Source: Helichrysum umbraculigerum
Lineage: Eukaryota; Streptophyta; Magnoliopsida; Asterales; Asteraceae
Length of the DNA stretch: 64,000 nt
Assembly (NCBI GenBank): GCA_949592205.1
Contig: CATIUR010000001.1
Coordinates: 18,491,501 to 18,555,500, forward strand
Direction: 5' to 3'
Part shown: positions 1-12,152 of the stretch, one piece after another
How the letters are laid out: every line of letters begins with the position of its first letter
How positions within the stretch are numbered: position 1 is the stretch's first letter
Program-made: the position numbers and the translations under genes
The notes under the pieces: model-generated
Databases searched by the model: none
The model's input: the letters and a program-made list of their open reading frames with translations, nothing else
Told to the model about the DNA's origin: nothing

Positions 1-1
1 G

Positions 2-3000
2 TTCGAGAAAATGGAAACTGTTTTCCGTGTCAGCAAATGCGCGGAGAACGACAAAGTAAACTTCGCCACCTGCTCTCTTGAAGATGATGCCCACTCTTGG
101 TGGAATTCATATACCCAATCAGTGGGTGCCGACACTGCCTACCAACTCTCTTGGGAGGACTTGAAAGCAAAACTCACTGCCAAATACTGCTCAATCGCCA
201 AACTCCAAAAGCTGGACGAGGAGTTCTGGAACCTAAAGGTTCAGGGTGGTGATATCGATGGTTATACCACCAGATTCCAGCAACTCGCTGCCCTCCGCCC
301 AGCCATGGTAAGCACAGAACCTGATAAAATCAGGAAGTACATCCTCGGCCTTCCTGAGCCTGTTCGGGGGCATGTTGCCTCTTCCAACCAAACCACCATT
401 GACGGTGCAATCCTATTGGCCCAAGATCTGATGTCCATGAACCAAGATTCTGAACCACCCACTTCATCCTCCCAAAACAACAAACGAAAGTGGTCTGACT
501 ACCACAACAACCACTCAAACCAACAAAACAAGAAACCCGACACCATCAAAGCCTACAACACCACCACTGACATCATCCGGGGTTACACTGGGAGCAAACC
601 ATATTGTCCCAAGTGCAGCCGCCACCATGAAGGCTCCTGTGGTCCCTTTTGCAACAATTGCAAGAGGTACGGCCATCTCACCAAAGATTGCCGCTCTCCT
701 GCCAACAACAATTCCAACAACAACACCAGACCACCCAAAGTATGCTTTGAGTGTGGGAAACCCGGGCACTTCAGGGACACGTGCCCAAAGCTGAAGAACA
801 ACAACAATAACAACCGCAACAACAACAACAACAACAACAACACCCGAAGCAGAGCTTTCGTCATCAAATCTGGGGACGCCCGCCAAGACCCGAATGTGGT
901 CTCGGGTATGTTCCTCCTCAACAACTTAAATGCTTCTGTTCTATTTGATACTGGTGCTGATAGAAGCTTTATCTCCGATGATTTTTGCCCAATACTTGAC
1001 ATCACTCCTGTTGCCTTAGATGTTAAGTACACTGTAGAGCTAGCAAATGGAAAACTTGTAGAAACCACCAGTGTGATACCTAATTGCACTTTAAACCTAG
1101 CTGACGAAACCTTTTCGATCGACCTTATACCCATTGAAATCGGAAGTTTCGACGTCATTATTGGAATGGACTGGTTGTCCAAACATCGAGCTGAAATTGT
1201 TTGTCACGATAAAATCGTCCGTATCCCACTCGCCGTTGGTGGAACCTTGATCATACAGGGGGAGACCGGTGGGACGGGACTCAATATCATCTCGTGCTTA
1301 AAAACTCGAAAATTTCTGAGAAAGGGTTACCCTGCCATACTCGCACACATCATGGAGAAGAAGTCGGAGGAGAAGCGACTTGAGGATGTGCCAATTGTTA
1401 GAGACTTTCCCGAAGTCTTTCCGGAAGAATTACCTGGTCTACCTCCGCCTAGACAGGTTGAGTTCTCGATTGATCTTGTGCCGGGTGCCGCACCGGTGGC
1501 CCGCGCACCGTACCGTTTAGCCCCATCCGAACTTCAGGAGTTGTCCTCTCAGTTACAGGAACTTCTGGATCGAGGATTCATTAGACCGAGTTCTTCACCT
1601 TGGGGAGCTCCGGTCCTATTTGTTAAAAAGAAGGACGGTTCATTTCGAATGTGCATCGACTACCGAGAGTTGAACAAATTGACCGTCAAGAACCGTTATC
1701 CACTTCCTCGCATTGATGATTTATTCGACCAACTTCAGGGTTCAAGTTTCTACTCAAAAATCGACCTGCGATCAGGTTATCATCAGTTACGAGTTCGCGA
1801 CACCGATATTCCAAAAACTGCTTTCAGAACTCGTTACGGGCACTACGAATTCCAAGTGATGCCCTTTGGTCTAACCAACGCACCGGCTGTATTCATGGAT
1901 CTCATGAACCGGGTGTGCAAACCTTACCTCGATAAGTTTGTCATTGTCTTTATCGATGACATACTCATTTACTCGCGCAACGAGCAAGAACATGCGCAAC
2001 ACCTTAAGACCATCCTTGAACTACTTAGACACGAGGAGCTTTACGCAAAATTCTCTAAGTGTGAGTTCTGGATTCAAACCGTTCAATTTCTTGGTCACGT
2101 GATCGACAGTCAGGGAATTCACGTGGACCCATCAAAGATCAAAGCAATCAAAGACTGGTAAGCACCCACCTCTGCAACTGAAGTACGACAATTCTTGGGT
2201 CTTGCTGGGTACTATCGGCGATTTATTGAAAATTTCTCTAAAATAGCTCAACCACTCACGGTACTGACTCAGAAGGATAAAAGGTTCGATTGGACCGAGA
2301 AACAAGAGTCAGCATTTCAACTTCTGAAACAAAAGCTTTGCAGTGCTCCGATCCTATCCTTACCCGAAGGCACCGATGACTTCGTGGTATACTGCAATGC
2401 TTCTCACCAAGGTCTTGGTTGCGTGTTGATGCAACGAGATAAAGTCATTGCTTATGCCTCACGACAGCTGAAAATTCACGAAAAGAACTACACCACTCAT
2501 GACCTCGAACTTGGAGCTGTCGTTTTTGCTCTCAAAATCTGGAGACATTATCTCTACGGCACTAAGTGCACAATCTTTACCGATCATAAAAGTCTCCAAC
2601 ATATCTTCGATCAGAAGGATCTCAATATGAGGCAACGTCGATGGGTCGAGTTGCTTACCGATTACGATTGCGAGATCAAGTACCATCCAGGGAAGGCTAA
2701 TGTTGTAGCCGATGCCCTCAGTCGAAAGGAACGACCAAAACCACTTCGAGTCCGAGCCCTCAGTATGACCATTCATAACGATCTTACCATTCGAATTCAT
2801 ACCGCTCAGATCGAAGCCCTGAAACAGGAAAACATCAAAAGTGAGGCCTTGCGGAGCATTGACAAACAATTTGAAATCAAAGCTAACGGGATTAGGTATT
2901 TCTCAAACCGAATCTGGTTGCCTAATTTCGGAAACCTACGAGACTTGGTGATGGACGAGGCTCACAAGTCTAAATATTCTATCCATCCGGGATCCGATAA

Positions 3001-4237
3001 GATGTACCATGGCATCGAGGAATTTTATTGGTGGCCAAACATGAAAGCCGAAATCGCCACTTATGTCAGCAAGTGTCTTACTTGCTCGAAAGTCAAAACC
3101 GAACATCAAAAACCTCCTGGTCTACTCCAACAACCTGAAATCCCTGAATGGAAATGGGATCAAATTGCCATGGATTTCATAACCAAACAACCCAAGTCGT
3201 CGAGCGGTTGCGATACCATTTGGGTGATCGTCGATCGTCTCACCAAATCTGCTCATTTCCTGGCAATCAAAGAAAACGATAAAATGGAACGCCTTACACA
3301 AATCTACATCAAGGAAATCGTTTCTCATCACGGTGTTCCAATCTCGATCATCTCTGACAGGGATGCCCGTTTCACCTCTCACTTTTGGCAATCACTTCAG
3401 AAAGCATTGGGTACCCGTCTCGATATGAGTACAGCGTATCATCCTCAAACCGATGGCCAAAGTGAACGAACCATTCAAACACTGGAAGACATGCTACGAG
3501 CCTGCGTAGTTGATTTCGGTACAAACTGGGAAAGACATCTACCGTTGTGCGAATTTTCGTACAATAACAGTTATCACGCCAGCATTAAGGCTGCACCTTT
3601 TGAGACACTGTACGGTCGTAAGTGCCGATCACCGATCTGTTGGACTGAAGTGGGAGATAGTCAACTCACTGGTCCTGAACTCATACACGCCACCACTGAG
3701 AAAATTGTGGAAATCCAAAACAGACTCAAAGCCGCACGTGATCGTCAGAAAAGTTATGCTGACGTGAGACGCAAACCACTCGAGTTCCAAGTTGGGGATC
3801 GAGTACTCTTAAAAGTATCGCCTTGGAAGGGCGTCATCCGTTTTGGTAAACGCGGGAAGTTGAACCCCAGGTATATCGGGCCTTTTGAGATCCTCGAACG
3901 GATTGGCCCCGTAGCTTATCGATTGCAGCTGCCATCCGAACTCAGCAGCGTACACCCCACTTTTCACATTTCAAATCTGAAGAAGTGTCTGTCTGATGAG
4001 ACACTTATTATTCCACTAGATGAAATTCGTGTTGACGATAAACTCCACTTCGTTGAGGAACCCGCTGAAATTATGGACCGTGAGGTCAAACAACTGAAAC
4101 AAAGTCGTATTCCCATCGTCAAGGTCAGATCGAATTCGCGGCGTGGTCCGGAATTCACCTGGGAACGGGAAGACCAGATGCGACTCAAATATCCTCAACT
4201 CTTCACTGATTCTACCTCGAACACGACCTCGAGCTAA
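2..4237 (+). pseudogene. Element A gag-pol polyprotein, 5' partial, one in-frame stop
   Basis: The frame is open from the window edge, so the true start is outside. Visible in order are: the gag core, zinc knuckles (CNNCKRYGHLTKDC, CFECGKPGHFRDTC), an Asn-rich linker, the protease motif DTGADRSF, RT with FIDD, RNase H, integrase with an HHCC finger and D,D35E (MDFITKQP, SDRD, SER), and a chromodomain-like tail. Translation stops at TAA 2159-2161, where C and D have a sense codon after KDW or KGW; the same frame resumes to 4237. Two further changes look damaging. The first RNase H aspartate (YCDASHQG in C and D) is Asn (AAT 2396-2398), and a tail Trp (VKVRWN in D) is Ser. The protein would make and integrate element cDNA, but this copy is very probably dead. 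Confidence 0.9.
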
Positions 4238-4251
4238 ATTTCGGGACGAAA

Positions 4252-4271
4252 TTCTTCTAACAAGGGATGAA
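4252..4271 (+). other. Element A polypurine tract
   Basis: The purine-rich stretch AACAAGGGATGAA stands directly before the 3' LTR start TGTAACACC. It matches in place the AACAGGGGGAGAA of C and AACAAGGGGAGAA of D. It would prime plus-strand cDNA synthesis. The A copy has a T within the run. Confidence 0.75.
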
Positions 4272-4715
4272 TGTAACACCCGCCAAATTAGGACTAGTAA
4301 ATAGTGCCTAATCATACGTTAATACATGTAATTAGTTCTGTGTTAGGCTAATTAATGTATCGAATTATATATATATTGTTGAATATATACGAAAATACGA
4401 TTTGATTAAATCGTACGCAATTTAAATCGAATGTATTTCGATTCAATTTAATACGGACGTTGGTGACCAATTTTATTAAATAACGCTCTTATGTCAAAAA
4501 TATTATTATGATAATATTTCGTATTCATTCGTATCGTACAAACAAAACTTACACAAATTAAAATGTAAAACGCGCAAACAAATTAACTTACCTTTTTATA
4601 ATTCAAATATAAAGTGATTAGTAAAATATTTAAATAAAATATCTCGTAATAATTTGTATTTTAAAATGTACCAATTAATATGTAAAATAATTATTTAACG
4701 TTTAAACGACGGAGT

Positions 4716-4735
4716 AAACGAACACCGCACGGAGC
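4716..4735 (+). promoter_or_regulatory. Conserved LTR block in A, possible transcription start region
   Basis: AAACGAACACCGCACGGAGC is kept almost unchanged in the LTRs of A, C, D and (reverse strand) E, although flanking LTR sequence differs greatly. In C a TATATAA lies about 25 bp upstream, so the block may mark the transcription start. That role is inferred. Confidence 0.4.
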
Positions 4736-5134
4736 GGGAACGCGGGGCGAAAAATGGGAGGATAACCTCCCATTCCCCACCATTCTTTCTCATTTCTCTT
4801 TTTCCCTCTCTCTCCTCTCTTCTCTTTTCTCTCAAGTTTCATCACCAAAAACCTCACAAAATCGCAAAATAAACGTACTAAACGACCTTGAATCTCATCA
4901 TCACTTTGGAGAAAAACGTTCACCACTTCCCGATCTACAACGCTATCTTTTCGGATTTCTCATCCGACACTTTGTAAGTTTCCGACAATTCTCGAAACTC
5001 TTCGATTTCCATTATTTTCGACTTGTGGTTGTTTGTATACACTTAAAATGTCCATATATGGGTTGGGTAAAAGTTTAGGACCAAACGGGAACCGAAAAAC
5101 TCGTTTTCGACACATTTTCCGGCCAACAGACCAC

Positions 5135-5400
5135 TACGTCGCAGTTGGCCCAGAATTTATGCGACGTCAGCTTCAACGTCGCAAAACTCCTCGTAACGTC
5201 GCATAGTGCGACGTCAGTCACAACGTCGCACGAATCCTCGACGTCGCATATAGCGACGCAGCCTATTACGTCGCATTGACTTGCCAACGTCGCATTAGCG
5301 ACGCAGCACCCTACGTCGCATTAAATTGCAAAACGTCGCCTTTAGCGACGTCATGCTCAACGTCGCAACCCTACCTGCGACGTCGCACCCAACGTCGCAC
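5135..5400 (+). repeat. ACGTCGCA/TGCGACGT hairpin array in LTR A
   Basis: Many copies of ACGTCGCA and its reverse complement lie 10-30 bp apart. Opposed neighbours form short perfect hairpins: 5197-5213 (stem CGTCGCA, loop TAG), 5242-5258 (stem CGTCGC, loop ATATA), 5288-5303 (loop ATTA) and 5334-5350. The surrounding LTR is AT-rich, so this is an island of CpG-rich sequence. No known element name is claimed. Confidence 0.85.
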
Positions 5401-5549
5401 AAATCAGAACCTCAAAAACATAGATTTTTACTAAGTGTCGAGACTCGAAATTTTATCACTCGATTTACCCAAATTCAGATCCCAGATGCGTTTTTCGTCA
5501 AAGCAATATAGTAGAAATAAAAATTTTCCAAGCTGACCTGGCAGCTCGA

Positions 5550-5637
5550 CCCCAGCCAGGGGCTCTGCCCCTTGGACCCCGCCAGGGGCTGCCGCCCCTT
5601 GGACCCCGCTACCAGGGGCGCTGCCCCCGGACCCCCG
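5550..5637 (+). repeat. GC-rich hairpin cassette in LTR A
   Basis: Three consecutive units of the form CCAGGGGCTCTGCCCCTTGG, each able to fold GGGGC...GCCCC, are separated by ACCCCG. It is present at the same place in A and both LTRs of C but absent from D, so it was gained or lost within this family. Confidence 0.75.
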
Positions 5638-6756
5638 TACTTAGATTCCGTAACGGCTTCTAAAACACAATCAAAACACATTTTTTCAAGTAAAACGCCA
5701 CGAAATCAAAATAATAATAGTTGAGATTATTATTACAAATCCGTCACCAACGGGCCGTACATGTTTTCAAACATTCGAATCAATCAACCAAATGGCACTT
5801 GGACATTATAGTTGGACGAACAACTACAAGGTAGTCTTATTAGATACCTTCGCATATTATAACCATCGCGTGTCGTGGACACCCTCAGGTTACAAGTCTT
5901 TGGACTTCATACTCGGCTAATCAACTCAAGTTTATTAAGTTAAACTCATAAGACTCAGGTGAGTCTCATAGCCCCTCTTTTACTGTTTTACTCAGGGGTG
6001 TGATATATTGCTCAACTTTTAACATGTGAACGCAAGTACCAACTTTTCATATACTACATGAGTTTTTCGAAACTAATCAATTTAAAGTCCTCCGTCAGCA
6101 TAGTTGTTAATACGTTGTAGCGTGAATATTAGTATATGGTACCATATAGGATTGACCCACCTCGTCCGGGTTAGCAAGCACTAACCGGGTAAACGGACGT
6201 ACTAATATTTGGGAAGACGAATGTGGATTAGGCATTCGTGGAGGCACCTCGCCCGGAATTCTCTATAGGGGACCCGGCCCTCGAGTTAAGCTCAACTATG
6301 TGCTCATGGCTGTATACACGATGACAATTATTTAATTGCTGGATGCAATTCATTATTTAATTGCTGGATGCAATTCATTATTTAAATCTTGAGGTTCATA
6401 CGATATTACTTGATTTCAAACCTGTGAGCTCACCAGCTTTATAGCTGACCTTTTAGCATATATCGCAGGTACCCAGCAGTAGGATGTTCTGCTTCAGGAT
6501 TTAGCTCGAGTCAGCATACAGACGATTGAGATTTTCTTGCATTAGTATATTTTGTACAAGTACTTATGTACTGAAATCTCATTTTATTTAAAACTCGAGC
6601 TATGTAAAGCTTTAAATGTTGTAAACATTTCAGTATCAATATATTTTTGTTAAAACGACGCATATAGAGTCGTTTGCTATTTATCTTTGTGCTTTGTTAT
6701 TGATTAGTAACACCCAAATCAAGCTTCCGCAAATCATCAAATTTGGGGGTGTTACA

Positions 6757-8517
6757 TTGTCGTAGTACTGTTCATGCGTCAATGATATTGTCGTAGGCAG
6801 AAAAGACTTACGCGACAATGGATTCTCGGAACACTGTTCATGCGACAATGGTATTGTCACAGGTCTGAGATTTTCCGTTTTCGTTTAAGTGTTCGTTTTT
6901 GTTGACTAGGTCAAACGTGTTCGGTTTGACCCGAAACTTTTAGGGAAGTCTTAAATATGTTAAATAAACTTTAGAAAATTGTCGTTACGTTTTATGGTTG
7001 ACCCGAAGTGTCGGTTTCGAAAAATGTCTAAAACAGTCCCTAGTTTAATAGTTCCAAATTTTTACTCGGTTTCGACTCACGATTTCACCCGTTTCTATTC
7101 CGATTCAAGCCTAACCAAAAATCACACATATTCTTCTAGATGTCTAGTTCATTTATGATACTTTTATATGTTCGTTTACTATTTTTAACAAAAATGGAAA
7201 TGAAGGTCGGATTAGGTCCAAGAACAGCTACAGCCCAAAGATTGAGCTCTACACAAAAATATGTGTATTTTTGGAAAAGGTCAAAGAAAGTCTTTTTGTA
7301 GAGGAGATCCACACGGAAATTTTGGTATAAGATTCATGTGTTGATTCATCCTAGAACTCAAGTTATAGTCGTTTTCATGAGACGATTTTTCTGGGCAGAA
7401 AACTGTGATTTATGTATATTTGTGTAAAATGTTTTTCAAGCTTATATTTGGACATCAACAAGTTGCATGAACATAATAACATGTAGATCTATGAAAATCA
7501 TGAAAATATAGAGAGAGATAGGTGGTGATTCATACCAAAAACGAGCTTGAGAGAGAGAGAAAAGTGAGATGAGCTTGGATCTTCTTCTTGCTTGCTTTTC
7601 CTTGCGTTTTCTTCACATGAACTAAGGTGGATGATGGTGGATTATGGTGGAGGTGTGGCTGATCAAAGGAGAGGGAAAAAGAGAGTTGTAAGTGTGTGTT
7701 TTAGTGAGAGAGTGATGAGGGTTGAATGAGAGATTCATGGGATGTGTTTGATGATGTAGGTCAAAAATAATATCCCCAAAACATGGGGGTGTGTTTGGGG
7801 CTGAATAAATCGGCCCATGGGGCCCACACATGTGTGTGTATGTCTCCAAATTTTGTTCCTTACGTTTGTGTTCCGTGCGGTATTCGTTTCCCCGGTCGTT
7901 TGAACGTATAATTAGACGTTTAACGTTATACGTACGTATTTTAAATAACGATTAAAGTTCGATATTTTTGGTAAAAGTTTTACTCAAAGTATTGTAATTA
8001 AGTTACTAAAATAATATTCGAGTTTTCGTTAGGTCGCCGGTCGCGAATCGTGTGTTTATTCGAATTGTGTAACGTTGTTAAACGTTATGATTATACGCGT
8101 GTAATCGCGTTATTTTTACTTGAAGTATTTTATCAAAATACTTATAATAAGTTATAAAAATATAGCTTTAGTTTATTTCGTCGGTCGGGCACGTTTCGTG
8201 CATTTTCGTCGCGTTCGGTTACGTTTTAAGCAAAACGTACGTGTTCGTTATATTATAAACATAATATAATGTAATAATTGACGTTATTAAATACTTCCAT
8301 ATCATTTAATAATAGTTTCACCAATTTCCATTTTAAGTTTCTGCAATCTGTCAGATTCGCATATACACGATTATTGAACAATCGTTTAACGTTATTAAAT
8401 ATATTTATATATATAATACTTGTACACTTCAGTAGTTTGAGTATATAATACTTGAAATAAAAGTTTAAATTTTGACCAAATTTTTGGACTTTTTTTTTTT
8501 TTTGACCGTGTGTCACA
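6757..8517 (-). repeat. Element E 3' LTR, left part missing
   Basis: This aligns with 41289-43077 with scattered substitutions and small indels, so E's LTRs are clearly older than those of C or D. On the minus strand it starts TGTGACACACGGTC. It contains hairpin motifs built on GCGACAAT/ATTGTCGC (around 6780-6861) and the conserved block with a few changes (7871-7889). Confidence 0.85.
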
Positions 8518-9744
8518 TTCTCCCCTTGTTAGGAGAATTTTGTCCCGAAATTTGTTCGTAGTAATTATCGGTATATCGAAATAATGGTCTATGCATCTCT
8601 TAAGAAAGTGTGGAAGTGACACAACACTTATCTAGCGTTGTCTTCCTCCCCTTGTTGGACTAGGGCCCTACCGGCGCCTAAAAGAATTTGAAAGGTAAGT
8701 TTCGAGGTGTGTTGACCATTAGGTCTATATGACAAGATCAGTCAGTCGGTTAGTCGGTAACCATAGTGTAGCTACAATGTGTACTAGTAGCCCAGAGTAA
8801 TTGTAATTCCTACAGTGTTCTTAAAGTCTGTAATAATCGGTAGTATTGTAGAGTAAGCTATACTCTATTGGAGTTGCGTAAAAATCATGTTGTCGTCTTT
8901 CTAATCCTATCACGTATTTAGGATCTTTGTAATGAAGTACTAAGTAGTAAATAAAATTTAATAAAGCCAGTAACACAGAAGTAGTAGACTATCAGAGAAT
9001 GAACGAAAAATTGAATCATCGTAATAATGTTAAACATGGAGAAAATGTTGAGGTGTGACATGTTAATTGATAATAGAAGATAACAAGATAGAAGTCCATA
9101 ACATACGAGTTCAAGAGATTGTAAGAGTTAAAGTTTATAATAGATGCCGAGAATTTGAAATATCCATAGTTGTATATGTCAGTTGCATAAATGAGTGAAA
9201 GTCCTCTAGCGTGTTCTAAATGTGATGTTACCAACAGTATGTGTGAGAAAGGATTTAGCTCGTGGAGATCTAGCGGCTCTCCTAATAATGTGTCTCGAAC
9301 GTGTTGAAGGATGAGAATGGTAGGAAGAATGCTAAATGACATCTTCCTTGTGAGTACTTGACGTTGCAGCGGAATGTAATGTTATTAGGTGTGTCGTATA
9401 CATGTAATGTATATTTGTAAGTCTGTTATTTGTATCACGATGTGACAGTGTTGTTCGAATATAAGTTCAAGTGAGTGTAAACTCGTATAAGTGTGAGTGT
9501 AAGCTCATGTGCCCGTAGTGAGTGAAATCTCATAAGTCTGTAGTGAGTGCAATCTCATATTATCATGAGTATCAGTCATTCGTATTCAAGTAGGAGTGTA
9601 TACGTTTCAAAGTAAATGTGTTTGTATGTGTAAGTATCATCATATACTTATAAAGTGTATGTATTCGTATGTTCTAGTATTATTGTATAAAGTATACTTG
9701 TCATTTTCGATGGTGTGAGCATTAACGAGAGTATTATTGTGTAA

Positions 9745-9748
<4 letters not shown>

Positions 9749-9812
<64 letters not shown>
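9749..9812. repeat. (TA)32 microsatellite
   Basis: An uninterrupted TA dinucleotide run inside the interior of element E. Confidence 0.95.
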
Positions 9813-9814
<2 letters not shown>

Positions 9815-10134
9815 GGTGTAGAAAGTAATATGTAGATAAGGCCTAATCATATATGTATATACCATATATACATATATATCCACCTAGTTGTGTCTAGCAC
9901 AAAACAAATATGAGTCCTGATTCTCTCGTGGTCAGAGTCAACTAGTGTATTCCTGTTTGATATAACCCCTTTCAGATCTTACATCATCTTCATTTAATTG
10001 TACATAGTTGATCAGGCTATGTTAAATTAAACTTGTATGATGAAATCACTGAACCAGTTATACCTAATAGGGAATACTGCCTAATGGTCATAGTCTAGGC
10101 CCACTAAATGCAACCTAGTTCACTATAACCTTAG

Positions 10135-10146
10135 GCTCTGATACCA
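10135..10146 (-). other. Element E primer binding site
   Basis: On the minus strand the sequence is TGGTATCAGAGC, complementary to the 3' end of plant initiator tRNA-Met. It lies three bases from the LTR end, which begins TGTCACACCCCC on the plus strand at 10150. Confidence 0.9.
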
Positions 10147-10149
10147 ATC

Positions 10150-10760
10150 TGTCACACCCCCTAATTCGGGTTGTGGAAGCGAATCAGGTCGGGGCGTGAC
10201 TAATCAATAACCAAAGCACAAGATATATAGTAAACGACTCTAAATGAGACGTTTTAGAAAATACATTGCAATACAGTATATTACATAAGTTTTCGAAAGT
10301 AATAAGTCATGAAGATGCATCATTAGTGAGTTCGCAAATTTATTCTAAAGATTTTAGTTACATAATCATAGTACAAAAGATAATGCCAATAAAATCTTCA
10401 TAAGTGTGTATGCATGCGACTCGTACTAGCTTAGCATATAAGTAGATTCTGCTGGGCATCCCTACTCAAGCTTCGTACCTGAGAATGCATCACTAAAAAG
10501 GTCAATCAAAAGGTTGGTGAATCTCACAGGTTTATAGTAAGTGACAGTTTTGAACACATCAAGTAGTAAAAGTAAGTAATGATTGCACGTATGCAATAGT
10601 TTCAATATACATTGCCATGAGCACCATAGTTGAAGCTTAACAGTAAGTAAGGGTACAATCAAGTACCTAGTAATTGCCCTCGTGAATGCTAATCCAAAAA
10701 CATTCATATGAAACGAGTAAGAAACGCCCATTTATACATGTATGTTCGTGGTAGTGCGTG
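10150..10760 (-). repeat. Element E 5' LTR, 3'-terminal part
   Basis: This is the minus-strand 3' end of the 5' LTR. It ends GGGGGTGTGACA next to the PBS and includes the CAGGTACGAAG acceptor-like site seen as CAGGTACC in A, C and D. It is cut by element B at 10760 and resumes at 40134. Positions 10756-10760 (GCGTG) are the left copy of B's target duplication. Confidence 0.85.
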
Positions 10761-11659
10761 TATAACAACCCTCGCTTTCCAAAGTCATTTTTTTAACATA
10801 TCGGAAGCGCACGATTAAATATATAACGTTAGGTTTCATACTTACCTTTCAAAATAGTAATTCGTTTACGTACAAACTCTAAAACTATATTATCATAACA
10901 AGTATCAATACCAGGTTGGGTGTTATATTAAAATCCATGACATAATTATTTTCAATCCAAAACGTTTCCAAATAGATCAGAGAGCGGTGCCAAACATTCC
11001 TTCAAGCCAAACTTCTAACAACCCACAATCACAAGCTAAACCTGCAAGAAGTTGGGAGGTGGGATTAGCACAAAGCTAAGTGAATAGATCCAAGGCTAAC
11101 ATTCTAACTCAGCTTAACACATGCCTATAACCAAGCAATGCACAAGCAACATAGAAGGATCGGTGGTCCTTGAGGTACCCTCATGCCGCGGATGGTCCCC
11201 CAAGTAACACTTAAAACCAACTGACGGCCAAATCAGAGGTTAAACCGATAGTTTAGTACTATTACTACATACGACGCAATTTCAGTGTCCAACACATGTA
11301 CAAGGCACTTGCGAAGTCCTAGTAATAGTACCCAAACCCAACACATTAGTTGACCTCCACCAAATCAAATAGTCCACAACTATCATAGCATGTTGGACGC
11401 CAATAATCAATCAAGGGTTAGCCATCATGGCAATATACTATTAAAGCAATCATTGCAATAAACCAAGTTTACCCGTTGTAACCATGTTGTTACAACTAAC
11501 TTAGACTGAAACTCCAAGATCCACTCACCCTTGAAGATTTCAATCTCCACTCAAAAGTCTAATGTTATTGAGTCTTCTCCATATCTGAGAATTAAATCAA
11601 ATAACAAGTCAGTAACTCATTCATTATAATCAACTTATGTTATAATCATATAACATATT
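10761..11659 (-). repeat. Element B 3' LTR, part 1
   Basis: It begins TATAACAACCCTCGC on the plus strand and matches the right LTR at 27339-27973 and the start of 38670-40128. It is interrupted by element C; ATATT 11655-11659 is the left target duplication of C. Confidence 0.9.
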
Positions 11660-12107
11660 TGTGACAACCGTCAATTTAGGACTATAATTTAGTGCCTAAT
11701 CAAGCTTTAATACATGTAATTAGTTCTGTGTTAGGCTAATTAATGTATCAATTATTATATATATTGTTGAATATATATCTACAATTATGCGGTTTGTTTA
11801 AATCGTACGAGCTTCAATTCGAATGAAATTCGACACAATAAATACGGACGTTGGTGAACAATTTTATTAAGTAATACAAATATTATTTAATAACTCAATT
11901 TTATTTAGAATATTATTTGTTATGATATTTCGTATCCAAGCTTTATTACACAATTTATATAAACGCGAATCAAATGTAACTTCGCAAACAAAACGATACA
12001 AAACACCTTTTATAACATAAATTCTAAATATTTAGTAAAAATACTTCAACAAAATATTGGAATAAACTTTTGTAAATTAAAACTAAAAGTTAAATTTATA
12101 AAATAAA

Positions 12108-12152
12108 TATATAACGTTTAAACTACGGGGGAAACGAACACCGCACGGAGCG
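12108..12152 (+). promoter_or_regulatory. Putative core promoter in 5' LTR of C
   Basis: A TATATAA lies about 25-30 bp upstream of the block AAACGAACACCGCACGGAGC that is shared by A, C, D and E. This spacing fits a TATA box and transcription start. No transcript evidence is available. Confidence 0.45.

Larger units (their letters stand above)
1..6756 (+). mobile_element. Element A: Ty3/gypsy (Tekay/Del-like) retrotransposon, 5' end outside window
   Basis: This is the right part of a plus-strand LTR retrotransposon: most of gag-pol, the polypurine tract and a complete 3' LTR (4272-6756). The 5' LTR, PBS and start of gag lie left of the window. Its right end (GGGGGTGTTACA) abuts sequence that is continuous in the other LTR of element E (6757 corresponds to 41289), so A inserted into E's left LTR. 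The target duplication should be TTGTC (6757-6761), but its left copy is not visible. The family assignment rests on the gene order protease-RT-RNase H-integrase and a C-terminal chromodomain-like segment. Confidence 0.9.
4272..6756 (+). repeat. Element A 3' LTR (2485 bp)
   Basis: It starts TGTAACACCCGCC and ends GGGGGTGTTACA, a TGTAACA/TGTTACA inverted terminal pair. Inside, in order, are: the block AAACGAACACCGCACGGAGC (4716-4735), a pyrimidine-rich tract, GTAAGT (4974-4979), the ACGTCGCA hairpin array, a GC-rich hairpin cassette, and CAGGTACCCAGCAG near the right end. The same order occurs in C. The LTR should hold promoter, leader and poly(A) signals of the element. Confidence 0.9.
8518..10149 (-). 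other. Element E interior without gag-pol
   Basis: The minus-strand 3' end (8518-8552) carries TTCGGGACAAAATTCTCC and a purine tract AACAAGGGGAGAA like the end of C and D. The other end (about 9860-10149) is strongly similar to the C and D leader just after the PBS. Between them I find no zinc knuckle, RT or integrase motif; the longest minus-strand frame (9016-9342, 108 codons) resembles nothing I know. This is a deletion-type or LARD-like derivative. Confidence 0.8.

Noticed and set aside
583..1182. 199-codon minus-strand frame within gag of element A
   Set aside because: Shadow of the coding strand, with poly-Leu/Val from the Asn-rich linker; the same shadow appears in C and D.
7622..7849. 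75-codon minus-strand frame in LTR E rich in His/Thr/Pro
   Set aside because: The right LTR copy (near 42190-42410) has indels that break the frame; it looks like leader sequence.
9016..9342. 108-codon minus-strand frame inside element E
   Set aside because: No motif, hydrophobic random-looking composition, no counterpart in C or D.
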